DNA of 41,992 bases from Ga0074130 sp964499485 (lineage in GTDB: Bacteria; Pseudomonadota; Gammaproteobacteria; Burkholderiales; Rhodocyclaceae): positions 1 to 41,992 of the forward strand of contig CAZCLF010000020.1 of NCBI GenBank assembly GCA_964499485.1, written 5' to 3'. Position numbers and translations under genes: made by a program. Within the stretch, counting starts at the first letter, position 1. Each line of letters starts with the position of its first letter. Below are positions 1-8,194 of the stretch, in pieces. The notes under the pieces were generated by a model. The model was not told where the DNA came from. It did not search any database and saw only the letters and a list, made by a program, of their open reading frames with translations.

Positions 1-2
1 AG

Positions 3-2471
3 AGTTTGGAACGCAAGGCGTACGATATTGCGGTCGGCATGACCAGCCGTCAGCCATCGGACAAAATTGCCATTATCGCTATCGACAAGGCTAGCCTAGA
101 TAATATTGGGCGCTGGCCGTGGTCCCGCGAAGTGCATGCGGAAATGGTTGATAAGCTGGTGGCCGCCAAAGCCAAAGTGATTGGCAGCACCGTGTTCTTT
201 TCCGAACCGCAACGTGATGCGGGACTTGGCTATATTAATCGCCTGATTGAAATTTATGGTCACGCCGGTGGTGCAGACTTTGCGACTGCCGGATCTCAGG
301 ATGTCATTGCGGGGCAGCCCGGTTGGCTGGGGAATGTTGGCACCGTTCTGTATGAAGCCGACTCGCGATTGAATACAGACCGTCGTCTGTCCGATTCCTT
401 TAAGGCTGCAGGTAATGTCGTATTACCAATGGCGTTCAAGCTGGGGCACCCACAGGGACGCCCCGAGCCCCTGCCCGACTATGTACAACGGAACGCATTA
501 CCCGGTGGTGGTTCCGAAAGTGTATATGCGGGGGTAGAGGTGGATGCAGGGGTCATTGAGCCATTGGGGCAGGTTGCCGCCGCGATTGGCCATTTGAATG
601 CGACCCCAGATATCGATGGCGGCTTCCGGGCTGAGCCCGTGGTTATCGGTTATGGCGAGTATCTTTACCCTTCTTTGTCGCTATTGATTGCCGCCCGCAG
701 TCTGAATCTCGGTCCTGCCGATATCAAGGTGCAGCCAGGTGACTCGCTGCAATTGGGCAAGCTGAAGATCGGGACCGATTCTGCATCGAGAATGTACGTC
801 TACTACTACCAAGATAAAGATGGCTTCCCGGCATTTCCAGTCGATTCTTTCTTCGATGTAAAAAGCGGCAAAATCCCACTTGAGAAGTACAAGGACAAAA
901 TTGTCCTGATCGGGATGACAGTGGCTGGTTCGGGTAGCCCATCATTCGTTACACCCGTGAGCTCGCAAATGCCGAGTGTGCAGGTACTGGCTCATACCGT
1001 CTCAAGCATTCTTTCCGAACATTTCTTTGTCGTGCCTAGTTGGGCAGCATTCGCCGAGTTCGGTATTTTCTTGCTGATTGCGGCCTATTTGATTGCCTTG
1101 CTTCCACGCCTTAAGGCAGGGACATCAGCACTGGTAACCCTCGGGATTTTGCTCGCGCTAATTACGATCCATTTTGTTCTGATGACAACGCAATTGTTGT
1201 GGTTGCAGTTGATGTTGCCGGCAACGCTGTTACTGGTTGGGCATGCCTTACTGACGACCAAGCGTTTCCTTGTGACAGAGCGTGGAAAGGAAAAGTCTGA
1301 CCTTGATTCGGCCGAGTCGAATCGGATGCTGGGCTTGGCCTTCCAAGGCCAGGGACAGTTGGACATGGCGTTTGATAAGTTCCGCAAGTGTCCGCTGGAC
1401 GATCAGCTGATGGAGAACATGTATAACCTCGGCCTGGACTTTGAGCGTAAGCGTCAATTCAATAAGGCCGAGGCGGTTTTCCGCTATATGTCTGAGTACA
1501 ACGCCAAGTTCAAGGATTTGGAACAGCGCTTGAATCGGGCACGCCAGATGTCAGAAACGGTGATTCTTGGTGGTGCTGGTAATCGCACCAATGCGAGCAT
1601 TCTGGATGGCGGTGAGGTCGAAAAGCCGATGCTGGGCCGCTATCAAGTTGAGAAAGAGTTGGGTAAGGGCGCCATGGGGGTTGTTTACATGGGGCGTGAT
1701 CCAAAGATCAACCGCATTGTCGCCATCAAGACCATGGCTTTGTCTCAGGAGTTTGACGAAAGTGAGTTAGCCGACGTCAAGGAACGTTTCTTCCGCGAGG
1801 CTGAAACTGCGGGACGTCTGAATCACCCCAATATTGTCACCATGTATGACGCAGGCGAAGAGCACGACCTGGCCTATATCGCTATGGAGTTCCTAAAGGG
1901 GCGTGACTTGGTGCCCTATACCAAGCCAGGCTCCTTGCTGGAAGTCGATAAGGTTAATAGCATCATCGCGCGTGTGGCTGATGCATTGGCTTATGCGCAT
2001 AGCAACAATGTCGTCCACCGCGACATCAAGCCTGCCAACATCATGTATGAGCTAGAGTCTGATCAGGTTAAGGTGACCGACTTTGGTATTGCGCGCATTA
2101 CCGATTCATCGCGGACGAAGACCGGCATGGTCCTCGGAACCCCAAGCTATATGTCGCCCGAACAGTTGGCCGGTAAGAAGATTGATGGCCGTTCCGATAT
2201 CTTCTCCCTTGGCGTGACGCTCTACCAGATGGTGAGTGGGCATCTGCCTTTCGAGGGCGACTCAATGGCGCAACTCATGTTCCGTATCGCCAATGAGCCG
2301 CACCCAGATGTACGCACCTATAATCCAGACATTCCTCCCGCATTGGCAGCTGTAATCGATCGTGCGCTGGCTAAGGATCTGGAAGCCCGTTATCAAAGTG
2401 GCCTTGAACTGGCCAAAGACCTGCGCGCATTGAGCTCTGGCGACGCAGGCAATGTGGATATAGCCCTATGA
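3..2471 (+). CDS. CHASE2-domain Ser/Thr protein kinase (5' end outside window)
   Basis: Membrane-bound Hanks-type kinase. Residue numbers count from the TTG at base 6, but the frame is open to the window edge and the N-terminal membrane helix present in the paralogous cyclase at 4121 is missing, so the true start lies upstream. Residues 1-340 form an extracytoplasmic CHASE2 sensor. Three membrane helices follow near 347-365, 373-393 and 396-415. A TPR-like helical linker spans about 437-510, and the kinase domain runs 545-805 with glycine loop GKGAMG, Lys575 in VAIK, HRDIKPAN at 671-678, DFG at 692 and SPEQ in the activation segment. All catalytic residues are present, so it should be active. 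It is followed after 10 bases by its likely phosphatase and then an FHA reader. The CHASE2 ligand is unknown. Confidence 0.93.
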   Translation, partial: SLERKAYDIAVGMTSRQPSDKIAIIAIDKASLDNIGRWPWSREVHAEMVDKLVAAKAKVIGSTVFFSEPQRDAGLGYINRLIEIYGHAGGADFATAGSQDVIAGQPGWLGNVGTVLYEADSRLNTDRRLSDSFKAAGNVVLPMAFKLGHPQGRPEPLPDYVQRNALPGGGSESVYAGVEVDAGVIEPLGQVAAAIGHLNATPDIDGGFRAEPVVIGYGEYLYPSLSLLIAARSLNLGPADIKVQPGDSLQLGKLKIGTDSASRMYVYYYQDKDGFPAFPVDSFFDVKSGKIPLEKYKDKIVLIGMTVAGSGSPSFVTPVSSQMPSVQVLAHTVSSILSEHFFVVPSWAAFAEFGIFLLIAAYLIALLPRLKAGTSALVTLGILLALITIHFVLMTTQLLWLQLMLPATLLLVGHALLTTKRFLVTERGKEKSDLDSAESNRMLGLAFQGQGQLDMAFDKFRKCPLDDQLMENMYNLGLDFERKRQFNKAEAVFRYMSEYNAKFKDLEQRLNRARQMSETVILGGAGNRTNASILDGGEVEKPMLGRYQVEKELGKGAMGVVYMGRDPKINRIVAIKTMALSQEFDESELADVKERFFREAETAGRLNHPNIVTMYDAGEEHDLAYIAMEFLKGRDLVPYTKPGSLLEVDKVNSIIARVADALAYAHSNNVVHRDIKPANIMYELESDQVKVTDFGIARITDSSRTKTGMVLGTPSYMSPEQLAGKKIDGRSDIFSLGVTLYQMVSGHLPFEGDSMAQLMFRIANEPHPDVRTYNPDIPPALAAVIDRALAKDLEARYQSGLELAKDLRALSSGDAGNVDIAL

Positions 2472-2481
2472 GGATGAGCGC

Positions 2482-3300
2482 ATGACTTTGGAAGGCGTGC
2501 TGGATATTGCGATGCACTCGGATTCGGGCATGGTGCGCCCGCATAACGAGGACTCAGTCTATGCCGATCCAGCATCTGGAGTGGTCATCCTTGCTGACGG
2601 TATGGGTGGCTACAACGCTGGAGAGGTGGCCAGTGGGATGGCTACAGCCTTGCTCGGCAATATGTTAGAGGAAGCGTTTGCAGCCCAGCCACCCTATGTC
2701 GATGTTGGTGGGCGTCGTTACGCTGAGATCGCGCTGGAGCGCGAAGTCTCAATCACCAATCAAAGCATCTATAACGCAGCACAGAGTCAGCCTCAATATG
2801 CTGGCATGGGCACCACACTCGTCGCTGCAGTCTTTCACGATGACAAGGTGACGGTCGCCCATATCGGTGACTCGCGGATGTACCGTTTCCGGGACGGTGT
2901 GTTTTCACAGGTCACAAAAGATCACTCCTTGTTGCAGGAGCAGATTGATAGCGGCATGATTACCCAAGAGCAGGCTCGCCATTCGCAGAATCGAAATTTG
3001 GTCACGCGGGCATTGGGTGTCGATCCTGTGGTTGAAACCGAAATTCATGAATATGCGGTTTTGCCCAACGATATCTACTTGCTGTGTTCTGATGGTCTCA
3101 ACGACATGGTCGAAGACGATGAAATCGGGATGACGGTCGAGGCCTTGGGCGCCAATCTTAAGTTGTGTGCCGCTCAGCTGGTACAAATGGCAAATGACAA
3201 CGGCGGGCGCGATAATGTGTCTGTCATTCTGGTACGTATCAAAAGCAAATTTTCCGCCCCTCGGGGTTTCTGGCAACGTTTTTTTGCGTGGTTCCGTTAA
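2482..3300 (+). CDS. PP2C-family Ser/Thr phosphatase (PrpC/Stp-like)
   Basis: Cytosolic metal-dependent protein phosphatase of 272 residues, the usual length for the bacterial Stp/PrpC group. Visible motifs are RPHNED (19-24), ADGMGG (38-43, metal ligands Asp39/Gly40), GDSRMYR (129-135), SDG (203-205, Asp204) and GGRDNVSV (241-248, Asp244), so the metal-binding set is complete. No membrane segment is present; a short basic-aromatic tail ends the protein. The gene starts 10 bases after the kinase stop and is almost certainly co-transcribed. By analogy with kinase/phosphatase pairs, it should reverse phosphorylation by the upstream kinase, including of the FHA protein or kinase itself. That pairing is inferred from position. 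Confidence 0.95.
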   Translation: MTLEGVLDIAMHSDSGMVRPHNEDSVYADPASGVVILADGMGGYNAGEVASGMATALLGNMLEEAFAAQPPYVDVGGRRYAEIALEREVSITNQSIYNAAQSQPQYAGMGTTLVAAVFHDDKVTVAHIGDSRMYRFRDGVFSQVTKDHSLLQEQIDSGMITQEQARHSQNRNLVTRALGVDPVVETEIHEYAVLPNDIYLLCSDGLNDMVEDDEIGMTVEALGANLKLCAAQLVQMANDNGGRDNVSVILVRIKSKFSAPRGFWQRFFAWFR

Positions 3301-3330
3301 TTCGGCGCTACGTGACAGGATAGATAGGCT

Positions 3331-4074
3331 ATGGCGAAACTGATTCTGAGCATGGATGGGCTGGTTCTCAAGGACATTCCCCTGACCAAGGAGCGTATGT
3401 CCATTGGGCGCAAATCGCACAATGACATCCAGATCGACAATCTGGCCATCAGTGGCGAGCACGCAGTGATTGTTACTATCCTCAATGACTCCTTTCTCGA
3501 GGACCTCGGTAGCACGAATGGTACGTTGGTGAATGGTGCCCAGATTAAGCGTCACTTCCTTCAGAACGGCGACACGATTGAGCTGGGTAAGTACAAACTC
3601 AAATACCTGAATGAGGCGGTCCAGCAAGCAACACCGGCCGACTTTGAGAAGACAATGGTGCTGCGTCCTGATGTGATGCGCCAAACCGCAGAGCAGATGG
3701 ATCAGAAGGCGTTTGGCGATACGCAAGTCGGTTTGGGGGCAACCACCACCCAGCCTGCGCCTGCGGCAGTCACTGCCTCTGTGCCACCGGGCGCTGCTCC
3801 GACCGCGCTCCCGTTGGCTGCCATCCAAGTGTTGTCTGGAACGGGAAGTGGCAAGACACTTGAGCTAGTGAAAACATTGACGACGCTTGGAAAGCCGGGG
3901 GTTCAGGTCGCCGTAATCGCGCGTCGCCCCCAAGGCTATTTCATCACGCATGTCGAAGGTGCCTCTTTCCCCGTCGTCAATGGCAAGTCACTCGATGCCC
4001 AAGCACACCAGCTGGCCGATCATGACATCATTGAAATAGCCGGCGTGAAGATGGAGTTCTTCATTAAGGCTTGA
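3331..4074 (+). CDS. FHA-domain phosphothreonine-binding protein
   Basis: Cytosolic 247-residue protein. The N-terminal FHA domain (about 5-95) has the binding residues SIGRKSHN (24-31), SGEH (41-44) and STNGT (61-65), so phosphothreonine binding is expected. After a Pro/Ala-rich linker (about 135-165), the segment 166-247 looks like a second, degenerate FHA-type beta fold lacking the GR, SxxH and TNG residues. The linker contains KTMVL (Thr108, Leu at +3) and GDTQV (Thr131), possible substrate threonines for the upstream kinase. Similar proteins (GarA/OdhI, Fha) switch by binding their own phosphothreonine in cis; that mechanism is inferred here. The gene lies 30 bases after the phosphatase. 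Confidence 0.93.
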   Translation: MAKLILSMDGLVLKDIPLTKERMSIGRKSHNDIQIDNLAISGEHAVIVTILNDSFLEDLGSTNGTLVNGAQIKRHFLQNGDTIELGKYKLKYLNEAVQQATPADFEKTMVLRPDVMRQTAEQMDQKAFGDTQVGLGATTTQPAPAAVTASVPPGAAPTALPLAAIQVLSGTGSGKTLELVKTLTTLGKPGVQVAVIARRPQGYFITHVEGASFPVVNGKSLDAQAHQLADHDIIEIAGVKMEFFIKA

Positions 4075-4120
4075 GGCGTTAACTCGGTCTTATCTTGCAA
4101 CGGCGTTCCGGGGTGCCACT

Positions 4121-6334
4121 TTGAGCCTGCATTGGATACGTTACGGACTCGGTCTGTTCATGCTGCTGGTTATGCTGGGGCATTCCCTGCGCGTCTACGA
4201 GATCGGACTTGTCTCTCGTCTAGAGGCGATTGCCTATGACACTAAAGTTCGACTGACGATGCCGCAAACTATCGATGAGCGAATTGTTATCATCGATATT
4301 GACGAGAAGTCACTTTCAGAACAAGGGCGATGGCCATGGGGGCGAGACAAAATCGCCGCCCTCGTTAACAAGCTTTTTGATCGATACCAGACTTCAGTAC
4401 TCGGTTTTGACGTTGTATTTGCTGAGGCAGATGAAAGCTCGGGCTTGATGTCGCTTGAGCGACTCTCAAAGGGGGCCTTGCGAGAGAACGGTGCATTCCA
4501 AGGAATTCTCCAGACGCTCAGGCCGCAGCTTGATAATGATGCTCGGCTTGCTGAGGCCATCAAAGGCCGTAATGTCATTCTTGGTTACCCATTTTCGAAT
4601 GCTGCCAACAGCGTAAGAACGGGAAGCCTGCCAAAACCGAGCTTGTTGCCGAGCGACTTTATTGTAGAGCCCCCCGCATTCAACTACGCAAGCTATGGTG
4701 GTAATTTGGAGCGCTTCCAGACAGTGGCGGCTGGGGGCGGGCACTTCAGCCCGGAAATTGATATTGATGGCATCGTGCGGCGTGTTCCCATGTTGGCCAA
4801 GTATGACAATCGCTATTACGAGTCACTGTCCCTTGCTATGGTGAGGGCTCGACTAGGGTTTCCTTCTCTTGCAGCGGGGTATCCGGACGGGGCGAAGCTA
4901 CCGGAGTGGATCGAACTGCGTGGGAGCGATAATCTCGTTCGTGTGCATGTTCCCGTCGATGAAAATCTTGCGTCATTGGTACCCTATCGGGGGTATGCAC
5001 ATAGCTTCCAATATGTCTCTGCGACCGATGTTTTGCACGACAGAGTCGCTCCAGGCCTGTTTAAGGACAAGCTGGTCTTGGTGGGTACAACTGCCCCCGG
5101 GCTTTTGGATCTGCGCGCAACGCCAGTTGAGGCCGCCTATCCTGGGGTTGAAGTTCACGCCAATCTGATCAGTGGCTTGCTGGATGGACGACTCAAGCAC
5201 AAGCCAGGCTATGTGTTGGCAATTGATGTGCTGGTCTTAGTTGCCGTTGGCGCAATTATGATTTTTGTCTTACCACTTCTGTCCCCTATTTTTGCAACCG
5301 GGGTTGCAGTGGCTGTGGTTGCAGCCGTCACCGGCTTCAACTTCTTGCTCTGGAATTCGGGCAACTTGCTTGTGCCATTGGCCAATAATTTGATTTTGAT
5401 TGCTGGATTATTCGCACTGAATATGTCCTGGGGCTACTTCATCGAGTCTCGCAGCAAACGCCAGTTCACAGAGCTCTTCGGTCAGTACGTCCCGCCAGAG
5501 CTGGTCGATGAAATGGCAAAGAATCCTGAGAGCTATAGCATGGAAGGGCGCAAGGCTGAGCTGACCGTGCTGTTCTCAGATATTCGCGGTTTCACCACGA
5601 TTTCTGAGGGTCTCCAACCGGATGAACTGGCGACACTGATGAATGAATATCTGGGCGCCATGACCGACGTAGTTCGAAAGCATCGCGGCACCCTCGATAA
5701 ATATATTGGCGACGCCATCATGGCATTCTGGGGCGCACCAGTAGATGATCCAGAACATGCCAAAAATGCTGTTCTGACCGCGCTTGAAATGCAAGTAGAG
5801 CTAAACCGTTTAAACGAAACGCTCGTCGCAAAGGGCTGGCCGAGATTGGCTATTGGGGTTGGGGTCAATACAGGCACCATGACGGTGGGTGACATGGGCT
5901 CGTCTGTTCGAAAATCTTATACCGTGATGGGGGATGCAGTGAACACCGGTTCCCGTCTCGAGGGTATTACCAAACAGTACGGAGTTGGAGTGATTGTCGG
6001 TGAAGGTACGCGTGAAATCCTCCGCAAAGAGTTTGTTTTCCGCGAGCTTGATCGTGTTCGCGTCAAAGGCAAGGATGATGCAGTTGGTATTTACGAGCCT
6101 TTAGGTCTAGAAGGTACGCTCAGCACGGCGCAGGTCGAGGAGTTTAAGTTGTGGAATCAGGTGCTCCGCTACTACCGTGCATGTGATTGGGACCAGGCAG
6201 AGCTGACACTGATGAACCTCCAGCGACTTGCACCAAAGTATTTGTACGAACTGTATATGGAGCGGGTTGCGTACTATCGCAAAAATCCGCCAGGTGATAA
6301 CTGGGATGGTGTAACTACCTTCGAGACCAAGTGA
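4121..6334 (+). CDS. CHASE2-domain class III adenylate cyclase
   Basis: Membrane receptor cyclase of 737 residues that makes cAMP from ATP. An N-terminal membrane helix (about 6-24) precedes the extracytoplasmic CHASE2 domain (25-360), then three helices between about 363 and 440, and the catalytic domain (478-665). Metal aspartates are Asp487 (FSDIRG) and Asp531 (YIGDA). The purine-selecting pair is Lys527/Asp605, typical of adenylate rather than guanylate cyclases, and Asn608/Arg612 are the transition-state residues. A helical tail (670-725) follows. The start is TTG: no ATG or GTG occurs in frame after the upstream stop, and a later ATG would cut into the first helix. The sensor resembles that of the kinase at 3-2471 (shared RWPW motif), suggesting a common stimulus. 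Confidence 0.93.
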   Translation: MSLHWIRYGLGLFMLLVMLGHSLRVYEIGLVSRLEAIAYDTKVRLTMPQTIDERIVIIDIDEKSLSEQGRWPWGRDKIAALVNKLFDRYQTSVLGFDVVFAEADESSGLMSLERLSKGALRENGAFQGILQTLRPQLDNDARLAEAIKGRNVILGYPFSNAANSVRTGSLPKPSLLPSDFIVEPPAFNYASYGGNLERFQTVAAGGGHFSPEIDIDGIVRRVPMLAKYDNRYYESLSLAMVRARLGFPSLAAGYPDGAKLPEWIELRGSDNLVRVHVPVDENLASLVPYRGYAHSFQYVSATDVLHDRVAPGLFKDKLVLVGTTAPGLLDLRATPVEAAYPGVEVHANLISGLLDGRLKHKPGYVLAIDVLVLVAVGAIMIFVLPLLSPIFATGVAVAVVAAVTGFNFLLWNSGNLLVPLANNLILIAGLFALNMSWGYFIESRSKRQFTELFGQYVPPELVDEMAKNPESYSMEGRKAELTVLFSDIRGFTTISEGLQPDELATLMNEYLGAMTDVVRKHRGTLDKYIGDAIMAFWGAPVDDPEHAKNAVLTALEMQVELNRLNETLVAKGWPRLAIGVGVNTGTMTVGDMGSSVRKSYTVMGDAVNTGSRLEGITKQYGVGVIVGEGTREILRKEFVFRELDRVRVKGKDDAVGIYEPLGLEGTLSTAQVEEFKLWNQVLRYYRACDWDQAELTLMNLQRLAPKYLYELYMERVAYYRKNPPGDNWDGVTTFETK

Positions 6335-6341
6335 TCAGTAA

Positions 6342-7109
6342 ATGAAAATACGCATACTCGGATGCAGTGGCGGGATCGGTGGGCGACACCTGCGGACAAC
6401 CTCAATGCTTGTTGATCAGGATATTTTGATTGACTGTGGCACTGGAGTAGCTGACCTTTCTATCGCCGAGCTAGCGCAGATTGATCATGTCTTTATTACC
6501 CACTCCCACCTGGACCACATCGCCTGTTTGCCGCTGCTGATTGATACCGTCGGCGACATGCGTCAGAAGCCGCTGACGGTTTACGCGACAGATGCAACAC
6601 TGGAGATCCTTCGCAACCATATTTTCAATTGGGCGATCTGGCCCGACTTCAGTGAAATTCCAGATCCGGAAACTCCCTTTATGCGTTATGAAAATCTGCG
6701 GATCGGCGAAACAATTGATCTGGCAGGCCGACGCATTACGCCAGTCCCCGCAAATCACACGGTGCCTGCTGTCGGTTATCACCTCGATTCGGGAAGCGCT
6801 AGCTTGGTGTTTTCCGGCGACACGGGCCCCTGTCCTGAGCTATGGCGTGCAGTTAATAAAATTCGCAACCTAAAGTACCTCATCATTGAGACGGCATTTT
6901 CCAATCGCGAACGCCAACTTGCCAGAGTGTCCTTGCACCTCTGCCCTGAAATGCTGGCGGAAGAGTTGTCGAATCTGCAGCATGACGTTGATATCTATAT
7001 CACCCACCTGAAGCCCGGACAAACGGAGCTGACGATGCAGGAGATACAGGATTCGATTGGTGAGTTTGACCCTCGAATGCTGCAGAATAATCAGGTCTTT
7101 GAAATATGA
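6342..7109 (+). CDS. Metallo-beta-lactamase-fold hydrolase, probable 3',5'-cyclic-nucleotide phosphodiesterase
   Basis: Cytosolic 255-residue MBL-fold enzyme. The dinuclear metal motif THSHLDHI covers His54, His56, Asp58 and His59; further ligands are probably His139, Asp160 (FSGDTG) and His222. HSHLDH followed by a hydrophobic helix resembles the class II cAMP phosphodiesterase signature. The position 7 bases after an adenylate cyclase and directly before a cNMP-binding protein supports cAMP hydrolysis. The sequence alone cannot exclude another phosphodiester substrate, since RNase Z and related enzymes share the fold. The stop overlaps the next start (ATGA), indicating translational coupling. 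Confidence 0.8.
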   Translation: MKIRILGCSGGIGGRHLRTTSMLVDQDILIDCGTGVADLSIAELAQIDHVFITHSHLDHIACLPLLIDTVGDMRQKPLTVYATDATLEILRNHIFNWAIWPDFSEIPDPETPFMRYENLRIGETIDLAGRRITPVPANHTVPAVGYHLDSGSASLVFSGDTGPCPELWRAVNKIRNLKYLIIETAFSNRERQLARVSLHLCPEMLAEELSNLQHDVDIYITHLKPGQTELTMQEIQDSIGEFDPRMLQNNQVFEI

Positions 7110-8194
7110 GCTACGGCAGCCCTGTTTCTGCAGAAGCGCTAGCCGCTCTCTATCCCTTTGCCAAGGTGGGGCGAGAGCGAATTGATCAATTGCTCAACCT
7201 TTGCCATCACGAACGGTTTCGTCAATCCATCGATCCTTTCCGCCAACGCGACTGGACTGGACAAGTGGTGTACCTGACGCAAGGTGAACTGAAAATTAAA
7301 CAGGCGGATGGCATTGTCCGTGTCTTGGTAGGTGGCTCAGAACGCGCCTTGTTCCCAGTGGCACAAGCGGGTCAGATCCCTCTATCGGCCAAAGCGATTA
7401 CAGATGTTGAACTGCTGCGTATCGATGAAGATGCGGCTGATATTGTGATCACATGGGATCAGTGCGTGCCGAAGCCTGCGGCTTCGCGTCAGAGCGGTCC
7501 TGAGCCTGACTGGCGAATGATGTCCGGCATGTTTGCAGTGCAATCATTGGCATACGGTGCATTTGCGTCTTTGCCTGCTGCCAATATTGCAACCTTACTT
7601 GACCGCTTTCAGCGAGATAGCTATGTCCGCGGCGATGTCATTCTGCGTCAAGGTGATCCTGGTGATTACTACTATCTGATTGAACAAGGCCGTTGTCTAG
7701 TTACGCGAGACGTCGCTGGCAGTTCGATGGAGTTGGCCGAGCTTAAGCCTGGCGATGCGTTTGGTGAAGAGTCGCTGGTTTCGGATTCGCCACGTAATGC
7801 CACTGTCACTATGCGTACGGATGGTGTCCTACTTAAGCTAAACAAGGCTGACTTTAATGAGCTATTGCGTGAGCCACTACTGCAACGTTGTTCGGTTGCC
7901 GATGCCGTGCAACGAATTCAAAAGGGGGCGCAATGGTTGGATGTGCGGTTTGCCGCAGAATACCAGCATGATGGTTTGCCCCGGGCGCTGAATATTCCGC
8001 TGAATGAATTACGGGCCGCCATTCCACTACTCGATAAGCAGAAGGAATATGTTGTGTACTGTCAGACAGGACGACGCAGTGCAGCAGCAGCTTTCCTGCT
8101 TTCGCAGCGGGGTTTCAATGTGGTTTTGCTTGACGGTGGTTTGCGAGCGTTGGGTGCCACCAGTAATGCCGAGAAGGAAAGAGGTTCAACATGA
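7106..8194 (+). CDS. Cyclic-nucleotide-binding domain / rhodanese fusion protein
   Basis: Cytosolic 362-residue protein. Residues 1-115 look like a degenerate beta-roll. Residues about 150-255 are a good cNMP-binding (CAP-effector) domain whose phosphate-binding cassette reads FGEESLVSDSPRNATV, with Glu221 and Arg230 in the places that contact ribose and phosphate. Residues 265-350 form a rhodanese domain with the active-site loop CQTGRRS, Cys319 being the putative sulfur carrier. It overlaps both neighbours by four bases. It lies after a cyclase and a probable phosphodiesterase, so it is the likely local cAMP receptor. Whether the rhodanese domain transfers sulfur or senses redox state is unknown. 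Confidence 0.88.
   Translation: MSYGSPVSAEALAALYPFAKVGRERIDQLLNLCHHERFRQSIDPFRQRDWTGQVVYLTQGELKIKQADGIVRVLVGGSERALFPVAQAGQIPLSAKAITDVELLRIDEDAADIVITWDQCVPKPAASRQSGPEPDWRMMSGMFAVQSLAYGAFASLPAANIATLLDRFQRDSYVRGDVILRQGDPGDYYYLIEQGRCLVTRDVAGSSMELAELKPGDAFGEESLVSDSPRNATVTMRTDGVLLKLNKADFNELLREPLLQRCSVADAVQRIQKGAQWLDVRFAAEYQHDGLPRALNIPLNELRAAIPLLDKQKEYVVYCQTGRRSAAAAFLLSQRGFNVVLLDGGLRALGATSNAEKERGST

Noticed and set aside
2905..3828. 307-codon open frame on the - strand over the phosphatase and FHA genes
   Set aside because: It is antisense to two well-supported genes with intact motifs, crosses their boundary, and its translation is rich in Arg/His/Cys with no domain.
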